A model generated the notes under the pieces. It was not told the origin of the DNA, did not search any database, and was given only the letters and a program-made list of their open reading frames with translations. DNA of 64,000 bases from Rhynchosporium graminicola (Eukaryota; Ascomycota; Leotiomycetes; Helotiales; Ploettnerulaceae), in the NCBI GenBank assembly GCA_900074885.1, contig FJUW01000041.1, forward strand, positions 310,001 to 374,000. The letters are read 5' to 3'. Shown here piece after piece: positions 35,701 to 45,626 of the stretch. Every line of letters begins with the position of its first letter. Within the stretch, counting starts at the first letter, position 1. A program made the translations under genes and the position numbers.

Positions 35701-36198
35701 ACCATCTAATGCTATTCTAAAATCTCTATATATGAGTGAGGCCTTTTGGCTTATATTCTTAATCAACAACCGAAGCCAAAGTTGAAATGATTAAAATTCT
35801 TGCAAATGTCATGAATGCTAAGAAATTAAGTTTTCTCGGCAGAGCTGCAACATATGATCTGAGTCATGGGAGTCCGTCTGGGGGAATTGAGTCCGACGCG
35901 AAGGTCAAAAACTCATCTCGCTTACATGTTTACATTTTGCGTCCTTATCGAGCCTCGCTTAACTTGTCACTAACAATACGAAGTGTCGCTTCCTACCGAG
36001 CTATTGTAATCCGATGCTATTATGATCCAAAGATATTGTGTAACAACTCTAGTCACAGATACTTAAACTTCATCCGCTGTGCCGAATCGTGTTTCTCTTT
36101 CTCTTTTTTCTTCCAGCCTCTCCATCAATTCCACGCAGCAACTTTTCGCAGCCTACCGTTCCAACCTTCCAAACCCAATTCACCATCTTCAGTTCAAA
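32725..36198. other. 3.5-kb gene-poor interval
   Basis: Downstream of the GEA gene. GA-rich sequence follows the stop (32725-32945). From 33439 to 35220 there are several open stretches on both strands, none recognisable; the most protein-like are entered separately. A G-rich run lies at 35228-35238. The last part (35700-36198) has normal composition and should contain the promoter of the following small gene. No RNA gene was seen. Confidence 0.4.
34233..34739 (-). pseudogene. Possible degraded membrane-protein fragment
   Basis: Two minus-strand open stretches (34739-34491 and 34448-34233) encode hydrophobic segments: VSALIQALLVASFLYALVSF with AALLSVFSAVIIS, and VAEPAILALTICILSAR. A GTATGA...ACAG interval (near 34660-34620) could be an intron. 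Downstream on the plus strand, at 35010-35216, lies an unrelated acidic-tailed frame (YYYVEEEDDAHYSDNSC) with one internal TAA. Orientation and identity are uncertain, and this may be chance. Confidence 0.2.
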
Positions 36199-36768
36199 AT
36201 GGCACCAAAATCTTCTCCAACAATCAACCGCACCTCCTCTCCACCAACAACAAAGAAGGCACGCATCGAGAAGATGCCGAAGAAGTCGAAGAAGCAGAAG
36301 AAGGCCAAGGCCAAGAAGGGTCCGGCTTGCGAGACTTGCCGAAAGAAGCACACAAAGGTAAGCATTGCCAATAAAATTCATTCTGATTACAATTGTTAAC
36401 CTCCCCAACAGTGCGCACATCGACTTGAGCTGGGCTCAGTCACCAAGCCCTCTTCCTCCACCATCCCCATCACCGCCACCACGCCATCCTCTTCCTCCGC
36501 CTCCACCTCAGCCGCCGTCCCTGCTGCCTCCAACCCAGCCAAATCCACCAAGCAAGAGCCTTCGCCGGCACCAAAGATCGTCGAGAACGGCGATGCGACC
36601 GAGGCCGTCCGTCGACGCATCTGGGAGGACAGGCAAAAGTACACCATCGTCTTCACGGAGGAGGACTGGTATCGGGAGCCAGTGTGGGCGAGTCGTGTGT
36701 TTGGTGGGCAGCCTGGCGCGGAGGAGTACTTGCTGTATACGACTTCGGCGAGGGTTGAGGAGTCGTGA
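36199..36768 (+). CDS. Small basic fungal protein with half Zn-cluster motif
   Basis: Two exons, join(36199..36357, 36412..36768), 171 aa. GTAAGC donor, AACAG acceptor, phase 0. Residues 1-45 are very basic (KKSKKQKKAKAKKGP). The intron falls inside ACETCRKKHTK|CAHRLE, which reproduces the first half (C-x2-C-x6-C) of a fungal Zn2Cys6 cluster; no second half follows. Residues 60-100 are Ser/Thr/Pro/Ala-rich. The C-terminal part is folded-looking and well conserved in character: RRRIWEDRQKYTIVFTEEDW then VWASRVFGGQPGAEEYLLY. I do not recognise a named family. The basic N-terminus suggests nuclear localisation, which is inference. The clean splice and coherent frame make the gene model good even though the function is unknown. 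Confidence 0.8.
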
Positions 36769-37706
36769 GCAGGTAAGTGATTATAGAGATATTTCGGTGA
36801 TTTTAGCTCGAGATCTAATACTAATATAATAATTTGATAGAGCAGAGTTAAGGAGGGGAGAATCATGGGAGAATCGGAAAGGGTCCTAGACTATGATATA
36901 AAGATATCTTAGGGGGATTCGAGAGGATGATTGAAAGTTCGCAGCATTTTTGGGGCGTATTCGTGGGGTTTGTTTCTGCTTCTTCTTCTTCTTTGGCAAT
37001 CATGCCACTCAAATGAAGAAATCTCGTCTGCAATACTTTTTAAGCCCTAGACTGTTCTCTAGGCCATAGTCTATGTCGTTCCATGTGAGAAGTGACACCG
37101 TTAATCATGCATCTGAATAAGACAACTTCCCGTAACTATGCCGTCAGTGTACCATGCAGCCAAGAGTCGTCGTATTTGGGAAACCTCGCTTCCGTCAGCT
37201 GACATAATAAGCATCCCTGTTTTCAAGCATGTCTCAGTCCTCGCTACGTCATCCTCATAATCCATAAAAGAACATGCAGAATACAAATTTGTCTCTATCA
37301 CAAGCTATTACTGGACCATTTACATGAAGGCGTTTTCCAAGCTTCGCTATTACTTGATCTGATCTCCTGCAGACTGATCAATATGCTTGTTTAGATTTAC
37401 CGATGCTCGGAAACTACTGCATTTGACGATTTACATGGATGTGATTGTAAGGAACGGGATGCAGTCATAGAGGCGTATTGAAGGAGCTCTACCTCCGTCG
37501 ATTTGGAACTGGTTGGAAATATATAGATTAAAGTCGTCATATTGAAAAGATCAGTGTTTTTGCCTGTCGTGTCTTGCTACCCCTCTCACGACCCCTCATC
37601 CGTCATACTCGACCTCTGGAATCTCAGACCTCGAAATCACTTCAACACTACAATACAAGTAATTCTACCAGGCTCATTCAACGATAGTCTCATCTCAAAA
37701 CTCATA
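36769..37706. other. Intergenic, nothing recognised
   Basis: About 940 bp between two plus-strand genes. It holds a CTTCTTCTTCTTCTT run near 36979-36993 and otherwise nothing identified. Confidence 0.4.
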
Positions 37707-38342
37707 ATGTCGACCGCCAGCCCAACCACACTCGAAGGTACGTCCTCACCATCCTTACGAACACCCATACCATTACCAATCTCCTCACCTCCCACACCTA
37801 TCTCACAACCAACCAGCATCCAGGGACAAACTTCACGACCACCCTCTCCCTCCATAGATGACATATCAGGCTTCCCACGCATAAATACCGGATGCGAAAT
37901 CGACTCGAAAGACGATGAAGCATTCAATACTGCGGCGTATCCATATCCGAACTCGAATGCGACGCCGACGGCGAGTCCTGATTTGAAGACGAATGAGGAT
38001 CCGTTTGCTGCGCAAGGCAAGGAATTTACCTTTGCGGCCAAGGATAGAGATGGAGAAGGTGATGGTGAAGGAGAGGATGACATGAATGAGGAGCAAGGAC
38101 CTAAAGCGCAGAGAGAGAATGCGAAAAGGCAGAGGGCGTTGAGTGATGGGACGGCATCGAGATCACCGACCCGGAGCAGTCCGCAGAAGCACAAAGGATC
38201 GAAAGGAAGCTTGAGTCGAGATGGTGATGCCTCAAAGACGAATGAGAGAGAGAGTAAACACCATTCTACGCATTCGTCGCATTTCGAGAAAGGATGGGCA
38301 AGAATGACTGGTAGGAGGAGCAGTAAGGGAGAGAAAGATTGA
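37707..38342 (+). CDS. Hypothetical disordered fungal protein
   Basis: Single-exon frame of 211 aa from the ATG at 37707 (MSTASPTTLEGTSSPS). The frame is open further upstream to 37542, but the codons there read like 5' UTR. The protein is almost wholly low complexity: Pro/Ser/Thr-rich residues 1-55, a short DDISGFPRINTGCEIDSKDD segment, acidic DGEGDGEGEDDMNEEQ, then a basic Ser-rich end finishing HFEKGWARMTGRRSSKGEKD. The last segment resembles short conserved tails of other ascomycete proteins, but no function can be given. Frame length and composition support a real gene. Confidence 0.65.
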   Translation: MSTASPTTLEGTSSPSLRTPIPLPISSPPTPISQPTSIQGQTSRPPSPSIDDISGFPRINTGCEIDSKDDEAFNTAAYPYPNSNATPTASPDLKTNEDPFAAQGKEFTFAAKDRDGEGDGEGEDDMNEEQGPKAQRENAKRQRALSDGTASRSPTRSSPQKHKGSKGSLSRDGDASKTNERESKHHSTHSSHFEKGWARMTGRRSSKGEKD

Positions 38343-38768
38343 TGAACAGGATCTAGCACAAGGGAAAGAAACCGAACCGAAATCTTATTTGGCGAGGCAT
38401 GTTATGGGCAAGGAAATACGAATACCCGGAGCGCAGCACTTCAAATACATGTAGCGAGAGGAGTTTCGGACATATGATTAGGAGTTGATTGTTGAATTTG
38501 GTTTCGATCGGCCTAATATCTTTTTGGATTCTTGTTTGAAATACCTTGCTTTGCGTATTCCTCGCCTTAAACGTACATACAAAGAGCGCATCTCCAGCTC
38601 TTGAAATTCCTGCTCGCACTCACAAGCGCAATCATCAATCAGCTGCCCACCCAACAGGCCAAAAGAAAAGCACTGCCGCAAAAACGCCATACTATGCACA
38701 GACTGAAACCAGCCTCAAACCATGTCCAAACTCCAGTATGATCTCGTGATTTCCTCCCCTACAAAGGC
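38343..38768. other. Short intergenic between convergent genes
   Basis: 426 bp with the 3' ends of the disordered protein gene and SYF1. Nothing else was recognised. Confidence 0.4.
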
Positions 38769-41348
38769 CTATTCGTCCTCCATACCATCCACATCAATGG
38801 CATCAGGATTGGCGGCAACGATAGTAGGTTCTTTCATATTGCCAATCTGAGGGCCCGTACTAGCCGCGACAAAGCCAACAGGTGCTATAGCCTCTCGCTC
38901 CAAAGCAGCCATAGCATCCGCATGCTCCTCCTCCGTTTCGCCTTCCGGCCGAGCCTGACTACGAGCCAAAGCTTGTGAAGCGATGAAATTGACATCCGTA
39001 TTATACTGCGCTTGTACACTTCTCTTAATCCGCAACATCTCCTTGAAAGTATCCTCGTTTCCATGCTGGACTTCGAAGGATTCCCATTTCGACCAGAAAT
39101 CGGGACTCGTACGTGGATCGCAGAATTGCGATGCGTGTCCGTAAATTGCTCTTGCGCGATCGATTTCGCCGAGTCGCTTCTCCATGTCTGCAAATTTGAG
39201 ACACATATCTCGGGCATCTTTGTCGGGTAGTGCTGCGATTGCGCGTTCGTAGATTGGGCGTGTTGAAGGGAGACCGAAGTTTGAGGCGGATTTTGTGATG
39301 TAGAAGTTGAACATGTCGGCCCTATCGTCGTCGGAGACAGCTCGAGTTGCGCGTTCGTAGATCCGCATAGCATGTCTTGCCAGACCTCTCTCTTCTTCCA
39401 AGTTCCCATACATCAAGTAGAGTACTTTGGCGAATTTTGGTGGGCAGCCTTCTACTGCTTGCTCGAATAAGTCTCGGAGACGCTCAATACCGATCTTTCG
39501 GTCCACGGCCTTAGTCAAGTACAGATTCCACAACTCGAAGGCGACGGGGTAGCTAAATAGATCGAGACCTCGTTCGTAGATCTTAAAAGAGTCTTCGAAG
39601 TACTTGTTCTCTTCCATAAGATTGGCGTAATTGACAACAGTCTGTGGTGTGGCGATTCGGAGCTCGAATATCCTCTCATATACCTTCTTAGTCTCCTCGA
39701 GCGTACTAACACTTTCTACCAGGTCAACATAGAAACTCCACAGCTTCCAACTCTTGTGTACTCTCTGCTGAGGCGAAAGTGTCTCGTCGAAGTAGTCCAC
39801 AGTCGACCGCTTTGGTGCTTGGACAGCCTTTGCCATGATCTTTACCGCTTCGTCAAAATTATCATTTCTCAACTCCATCTCAGCCCATTCAATCCACATA
39901 TCAGCGAGCTCTGCTACTGACTTAAAGGGAACCTTCACAGATTTCTCCATGATGATTCTAGCATTACGAATATCGCCGCCCTTTTCGTAGAATTTGGCAT
40001 AGTTGGCCCATAATTCATGGAATCGACCCACTGCTTTCTTGGGTTGCACAGCAGCAATTGCATCTGTGTATGCTTGCACCACTTCAACCTTATTTTCACC
40101 CCATAACCCTATCCTAACGTTCCATTCTGAAACATTATTTGGGTTTTGCCGGAGTAGCACATCGTTGATCAAGAAGGGTCGGCGATCCATCAGCTGCTCG
40201 AATCGCATCATGCGGATGTCCAAATCAAAGTCTAGATTCTCATCCAATATTCCCTTGTCAGACCGGGCTGCAGCATCGTCCATCAACTGGCCAGTAATGG
40301 CCTCCTCGAACTCGACATAGGCATCGAAGACAAGTGTGAAATCGCGAACAGTCATCACTGTAGTGATACCTTCTTCAAATATATCGCGCGCCCTCTCGAA
40401 GCTTCCCCTTTTGATCCAATATGTTGCCAATGCGGACCACAGTTGTCCCCTCTGATCTGCGAATCGGTCGATCCCGCTGCGAATAATTTTGTCCACGTCA
40501 ATTCCTACCTCATCGCCAGTGTCAATAGATTTTGCATGTCCAACGATCAAGTCGACCATTTCGATCCACAGTTGATAGTGCCCCTTTGTATTCTTGCTTT
40601 GAAATTTCGGATTGTTCAAGATATCCATGTACTTCTTCACAGCCTCCGTGTAGTGACCCATCTCAACAAGCAGCTCAATGAAATCCTCCACGTCTTCTGG
40701 GTGAATCTGCATGTATCTTCGCCATATCTTGACTGCTGTTTGGCCAGAGGCCGAATTTGCGAAAGGTCGATACAATGTCCAGATGCGATTATGATGGGTC
40801 AGAGGTAAAGCTCGGAGCGCACGATCAAAGGTTCGACGGGTGAGTGTGACAATTGGCTGGAGTAATAAGAATGATAGGTACATTTCCCATATCCGCGGCA
40901 TTTTGTTGAGGAGAATAAGAGCTCGTTCGTAAAGGGCGTTAACTTTCGCATATTCGGATTTGAAAATGGCTGGATTCAGCTTTCCTAGATGCTTCATGCG
41001 GAGATTGAGGTACTATCGCAGGTTAGCTGTAGCTCCAATCGAACGATAAACGCAAGTTCGTACCATCTTCCATAGCTTGTAAGATCTTGGGAGCTGCCGG
41101 CAAGCTCGTTCGAGGACGAAAGACTGTTCGAGGATGGTGCCATGTTGAAATTTGAATTCGATGTATGCCAGCCATGGTTTGGTGCTTCCAGGAGTTCGTA
41201 GTATGTCTTGCTCGTAGATTGTATCTTCTTCGGACTGTGAAATTGTCAGCGATTGTGTATCTCCCGAAATGGTCGCTCAGCTTACTATCAGATACATGTC
41301 TGCTTTGGCTCGAGACTGCTTCAATTTGGAGATGCTGGGAGCAGCCAT
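38769..41348 (-). CDS. SYF1: Pre-mRNA-splicing factor Syf1
   Basis: Three exons, complement(join(38769..41012, 41064..41234, 41286..41348)), 825 aa, near the usual 800-860. All junctions are phase 0 with GTAAGC/CACAG and GTACGA/GATAG signals. Exon 1 encodes MAAPSISKLKQSRAKADMYL. Nearly the whole protein is HAT (half-a-TPR) repeats, for example PWLAYIEFKFQHG, YERALILLNKMPRIWEMYLSF, FDRALRALPLTHHNRIW, and IDRARAIYGHASQFCDP. The C-terminus is acidic and ends DVDGMEDE. Syf1 (human XAB2) is a scaffold of the NineTeen complex in the activated spliceosome. It is divergent from VMA8, with 366 bp between starts. Confidence 0.95.
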
Positions 41349-41714
41349 GATTGGCAGAAGCTCACCAGGCATTCTCTACCTGCTATGAGATCTTGCGACA
41401 ACCTGCGAATAAAATAGGAGAAAGGAGAGGCGAGTGAAGGAAGATAGCACTGTCACGCTTCAAATCACGCGCATCTTGAAAGAAGTTGGGTTGGGAAAGT
41501 TCAGCGCTAAGTCTTTGAAGCCTTAATCCGCCGCAAGGCAACAATGCATGAAAGCGGGTCGTACCTGCTATCGAGCTTCATCTTATCAGTCAGTAACCTT
41601 TGGCACCAGTATCAATTCCCAGCCTTCTCTTAGCTGTGTAATTCTTCGAATTGCACAATACCTACAACCTTCTTTGTTCCTCTGTTTGTTCCCTAAGGCA
41701 GGGAACCCGCCATC
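41349..41714. promoter_or_regulatory. Divergent SYF1/VMA8 promoter region
   Basis: 366 bp between divergent start codons of two housekeeping genes. No named site could be assigned. Confidence 0.45.
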
Positions 41715-42853
41715 ATGTCAGGAGCTACTGTAAGCATTGTTCATGCTCTACGTCAGTTCCAAGCTAATAGCTATATAGAATCGGGAGGCCGTCTTCCCTA
41801 CACGTCAGTCTTTGGGATTGATGAAAGCGAAGCTAAAGGGAGCACAAACTGGGCATGATCTGCTAAAGAGAAAGAGTGAGGCTTTGACCAAGTAAGTTGC
41901 ATGTAAATACTTTGCAATCACAACTAACCAAGTATCACAGACGTTTCCGAGGTATTTATTCCCTTACAGCTCTTCTCCAGACCTTTTGTCCCTAATTCTC
42001 CACAGAAATTACCAGAAGAATCGATGAAGCAAAGCGCAAGATGGGACGGGTCATGCAGATTGCAGCATTTTCATTGGCAGAGGTCACTTACGCTGTCGGA
42101 GGAGATATTGGTTACCAGGTCCAGGAGTCCGCCAAGTCAGCACGATTCAGAATACGAACAAAGCAGGAGAACGTTTCTGGTGTCTTCTTGCCAGCTTTTG
42201 AAAGCTTTACGACCGAAGGCAACAATGACTTTGGCTTGACTGGTCTTGGAAAGGGTGGACAGCAAGTACAGAGGTGCCGGGAGACATATGCTAGAGCTGT
42301 GGAGACCCTGGTCGAGCTTGCCAGTTTGCAGGTATGTTGCTGGCATGGATGATTGGTACTTTGGAACTGACTGAGTAGACTGCATTTGTAATTTTGGATG
42401 AGGTCATCAAGGTTGTCAACCGGAGAGGTGAGATCAGACATCTTACATTCCACCACGGTCATTGCTAACGTATTTAGTCAACGCCATGTATGTAGACTTC
42501 AGAAAAGACTTCATCCAAAACTAATAGAAATTAGCGAGCATGTCATCATTCCTAGAACCGAAAACACTATCAAGTGTAAGTATTTCAATACTGCCCAAGC
42601 TACTCCACTAACAAATTTAGACATCAACTCCGAACTCGATGAGCTAGACAGAGAAGAGTTCTTCCGATTGAAGAAGGTTCAGGGTAAGAAGCAGAGAGAT
42701 ACTGCAGCTCAAGACGAAGAAATGAGAATCAGGCGCGAGGCCAAAGAGGCAGCAGCTGCTGGCAAAGACAAAAAGGATAAAGATAGTGATAAGGAGAACG
42801 AGGGAGGCGGAGACATATTGGGCGAGTCAGAGGACAACGACGTGATCTTCTGA
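41715..42853 (+). CDS. VMA8: V-type H+-ATPase subunit D
   Basis: Eight exons, join(41715..41729, 41779..41891, 41941..41951, 42006..42331, 42379..42427, 42478..42487, 42535..42575, 42621..42853), 265 aa (yeast Vma8 is 256). Exon 3 is 11 nt and exon 6 is 10 nt. Both are required to keep the frame and to supply conserved residues (K-RFRE-ITRRI and R-VNAI-EHV). Family marks are REAVFPTRQSLGLMKAKLKG, HDLLKRKSEALT, TAFVILDEVIKVVNRR and the C-terminal LDREEFFRLKKVQGKK, followed by a Lys/Asp/Glu-rich tail. Subunit D is the central rotor shaft of the V1 sector, coupling ATP hydrolysis to proton pumping into vacuoles and other endomembrane compartments. Confidence 0.95.
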
Positions 42854-43000
42854 TCTGAGAATGATGGTCAACTGTTTTCAAGTTCTTAATCGTGGGTCTT
42901 TGTAGCATTAGTGGAAAGAAGGATTCAGGAGGAAGCATTCATTGCTAGGTTTCCCTGCAAGACTGGGATGACAACTCGCGGCATCATACATTTTCCCGAT

Positions 43001-43900
43001 CTACTGTCTTTGATATGTGACTTTCATGACCTGTCCATCGCCCATTGCAATGCCAGCGGTATTCTCCTTCGCACTAATAGCACCCGCCTCGCCTTCATAC
43101 TCCACGAAAGCAATACCCCTGCGACCTGGCACCAATCTGACCTCTCTGAAGCCCTCAAAGCGACCAAATATAGATGTCAAAGTATCGATATCATATTCCT
43201 CCGTCAGGTTCTGCAAGAATAGAATCTTATTCGGTGGTAAGTACTCGTCGGGGATAACAGCTGCAGCACCAGCATTCGTAGACTTGAGCCCGGCACCACG
43301 TGTAGCCTTGATAGGTCTTGCGCCAGAATCCGGAGCCATTCCCACAGGGGCGGTAAGCTTCAATCTCTTCTGCTCCTCTGCTTGCTCAATAGCCTTCTTC
43401 TTGTCTACCCAAATAGTTAGCCGACATCCAAAGTCCCTCCCCCCAAGCCCCGAAACACAAACAAAGAGCCACACACCTTTCTCCGCCAGCCGCCTCCTCT
43501 TATGACTCTCCAATTCCTCCTCTCCCGCCGTCCTCTTTACAAAAGCATCACTCCTCGTCTTCGCAAACGCCAACTGCATACTCTTTCCAAACAGCTCGAA
43601 ACCCTGCACATCATCAATACATTTCTGCGCGCTCTCCACATTATCAAACACCACAAAGGCCTGGCCCTTTGCCTTCAAATTTGTCTTTGCCACGACATCA
43701 ATGATCTCGCCGTATTCGGAGAATAGCTCGGTGAGGGCTTCGATGAGTTGAGGAGGCTTGACGTGCTCGTCGAGATTGCGGACGTAGACCCTGGGGGAAG
43801 ATTAGTGTGTGAAAGGAGGAAACGGTTGGTACGTGTCGGAGTGCAATGACACGTACGTTGCGTTTGGTGGTGGACCACCGATTGGATTTAGTGAAGCCAT
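43001..43900 (-). CDS. U1A/U2B''-type spliceosomal snRNP protein, two RRMs
   Basis: Three exons, complement(join(43001..43404, 43477..43790, 43857..43900)), 253 aa. RRM1 (about residues 16-95) has RNP2 VYVRNL and RNP1 KGQAFVVF, with the DEHVKPPQLIEALTELFSEY helix typical of U1A/U2B''. RRM2 (about 175-253) has RNP2 LFLQNL and RNP1 RGIAFVEY. Between them is a Lys/Glu-rich linker. One such protein serves U1 and/or U2 snRNA stem-loops in fungi; which one cannot be decided from sequence alone (human SNRPA/SNRPB2, yeast MUD1/MSL1). The 72-nt second intron is stop-free and in frame, so its retention would add 24 residues. It ends 147 bp from VMA8, tail to tail. Confidence 0.9.
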
Positions 43901-44590
43901 TTCTGTGGTGGATGTAGATTTGTTTCGGGCGAGGGTCTGGAGCCTCAGCCTTCGGCGATGAGGATCCATTCTGGACCCGCTAGCTCAGCGCTAATATAAG
44001 TATGGCCTTAGCGCCTTCGTTTATGACTCCTATCATCGTCATTCAAATTGTTTACGTATTTCCGCCCATACTTTATCATGTATATGATCTGTAGAGGTTC
44101 CTGGCTTTCTGTACGCTATTCTCACGTTGCCTATAGGTACGTTTTATCTGAAAGATCTGATTTGACGGATTTAATGTGTTCCTCACGCGATGGTACCGGC
44201 TTCAGTGCAGATGTCAAGCTCAACTTTGCCGGAGGAATATGAATAGAACAAATTTATTAATAACTCCCTACATAGAACCATGATCATGTGTGACTCCTAC
44301 ACATTTAATTTTATTTTACCGTGTTTCGATTCGTCCTTTTGGTTTCTAGTCAAGCTGGAAGGAGCAAAGTATCGACCTTAGCACCTGCCTCCTCGGAGAC
44401 GAATTTAGCTTGCTCTAGCCCCAAATTTTTCGAATTATTCATGGCTGCCACTTATAAATTCCTCCCACAAGTCACCAAAAAAGAATTGCACATTTTTCAA
44501 ATTCTCCAGTCGAACTTCAAATTCATCAATATATTTTGCTTGCCTCTCCAAAATTTCTCTCTCCTTCCTTTTCCAAATCTCGATATAAAG
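43901..44590. other. Intergenic, nothing recognised
   Basis: About 690 bp. It becomes AT-richer from 44240 on. It would contain the former promoter of the pseudogene that follows. No RNA gene or repeat was seen. Confidence 0.4.
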
Positions 44591-45626
44591 ATGGGTATCA
44601 TCACGCGCAAATTCGAGCCCAGTATCTCGACCTCCGAGGATTATGACAAGGGTACGTTAATCTCCTACCATAGACAACCATCTGAGGAACAGTGTTACTG
44701 GGCTGTACTCGCTTGAATCTTGATTCAACTTTCCCTCAGTAAAGTCCCAAAGTAGACTCATTACATTACTATACCGCTTTCTAAAGCTGGACTTCACCTG
44801 TTTGAGGGATCGCTCGGGCTGAAAACCAAGAAGTTTTCTGGGAAGTTGCATGTCACGAAGTCATCCATGGCGTGGACAATATATGTTTTGGTTGTATGTC
44901 GCCTGATGTTAGCTGACTTTTGGGAACAGTAACAGGAGTCTGCTCTATCGAATTCTTCTGTGCGTCGAAAGATCCGTTCCGTGTAGCTGCCGATGTGACG
45001 CGCCCTTAGCCATACAACATATCAAAACCCTCTCAAGCGTCACGAGACGTTGAGGATTTCTTCCAAGATGAAATCGAACAAATTCTCGGAAAATACGAGA
45101 TCAGCCAATATGCAATAGATCTCAAGCGTCATTCGCCGAAGCATACTTCCGTTGGAGCCCAAGACACATTGGTCATTTACACCCATAACGAGTTTATAAC
45201 CCATTGGAAAGAAGCGACTACCGAGATCCAAGGAGCCGTACACCGTTGCGTAGAAGTTCAAGGTGTCGAAGCTCAGATCCAAGTCGAAATCCGCCATAAA
45301 GACAAAGTGTATAGGGATTGGTCATTCGCTCTCAGACCTGATAGGCCTGAGCTCGCCGCACTCGAGATAGCCCAAGACTGCGTACACGCAGAGCTCAAGA
45401 GCCTTAAGATATATCAGAATGGAGTTCTATCGGCTCTAGTATGCGAGGCAGAGATCGGGAAGACCCTGAAAACAAACCAACTCTCCTATTTTGCTTCATA
45501 CCGGGCACGAGAAAAGATTGGGAAAGCATCGAGAAGCGTGTGGTCAAAGAATTAGAGCCCATTATTGCTGCTCATGGTGATGTCGACCTGTATTTAGAAT
45601 TTAACATTGGGGTGTTGATGGGATAA
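44591..45626 (+). pseudogene. Truncated paralogue of the trypsin-like protease gene, N-terminal region only
   Basis: The start MGIITRKFEPSISTSEDYDKG matches the start of the intact gene at 47568, and the first intron is in the same place and phase (donor GTACGT at 44652, acceptor AACAG near 44935) but is about 280 nt instead of 59. Exon 2 begins VCSIEFFCASKDPFR and is broken by TAG at 45007, where the paralogue has TGG (Trp). It then continues clearly homologous (HSPKHTSVGAQ, EIQGAVHRCVE, KVYRDWSFALRPDRPE). Near 45420 one base is lost, shifting into the frame of MRGRDREDPENKP. It ends LEFNIGVLMG and a stop, exactly where the protease domain of the paralogue would start. The substitution, frameshift and missing domain make it non-functional as a protease. 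Confidence 0.8.
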
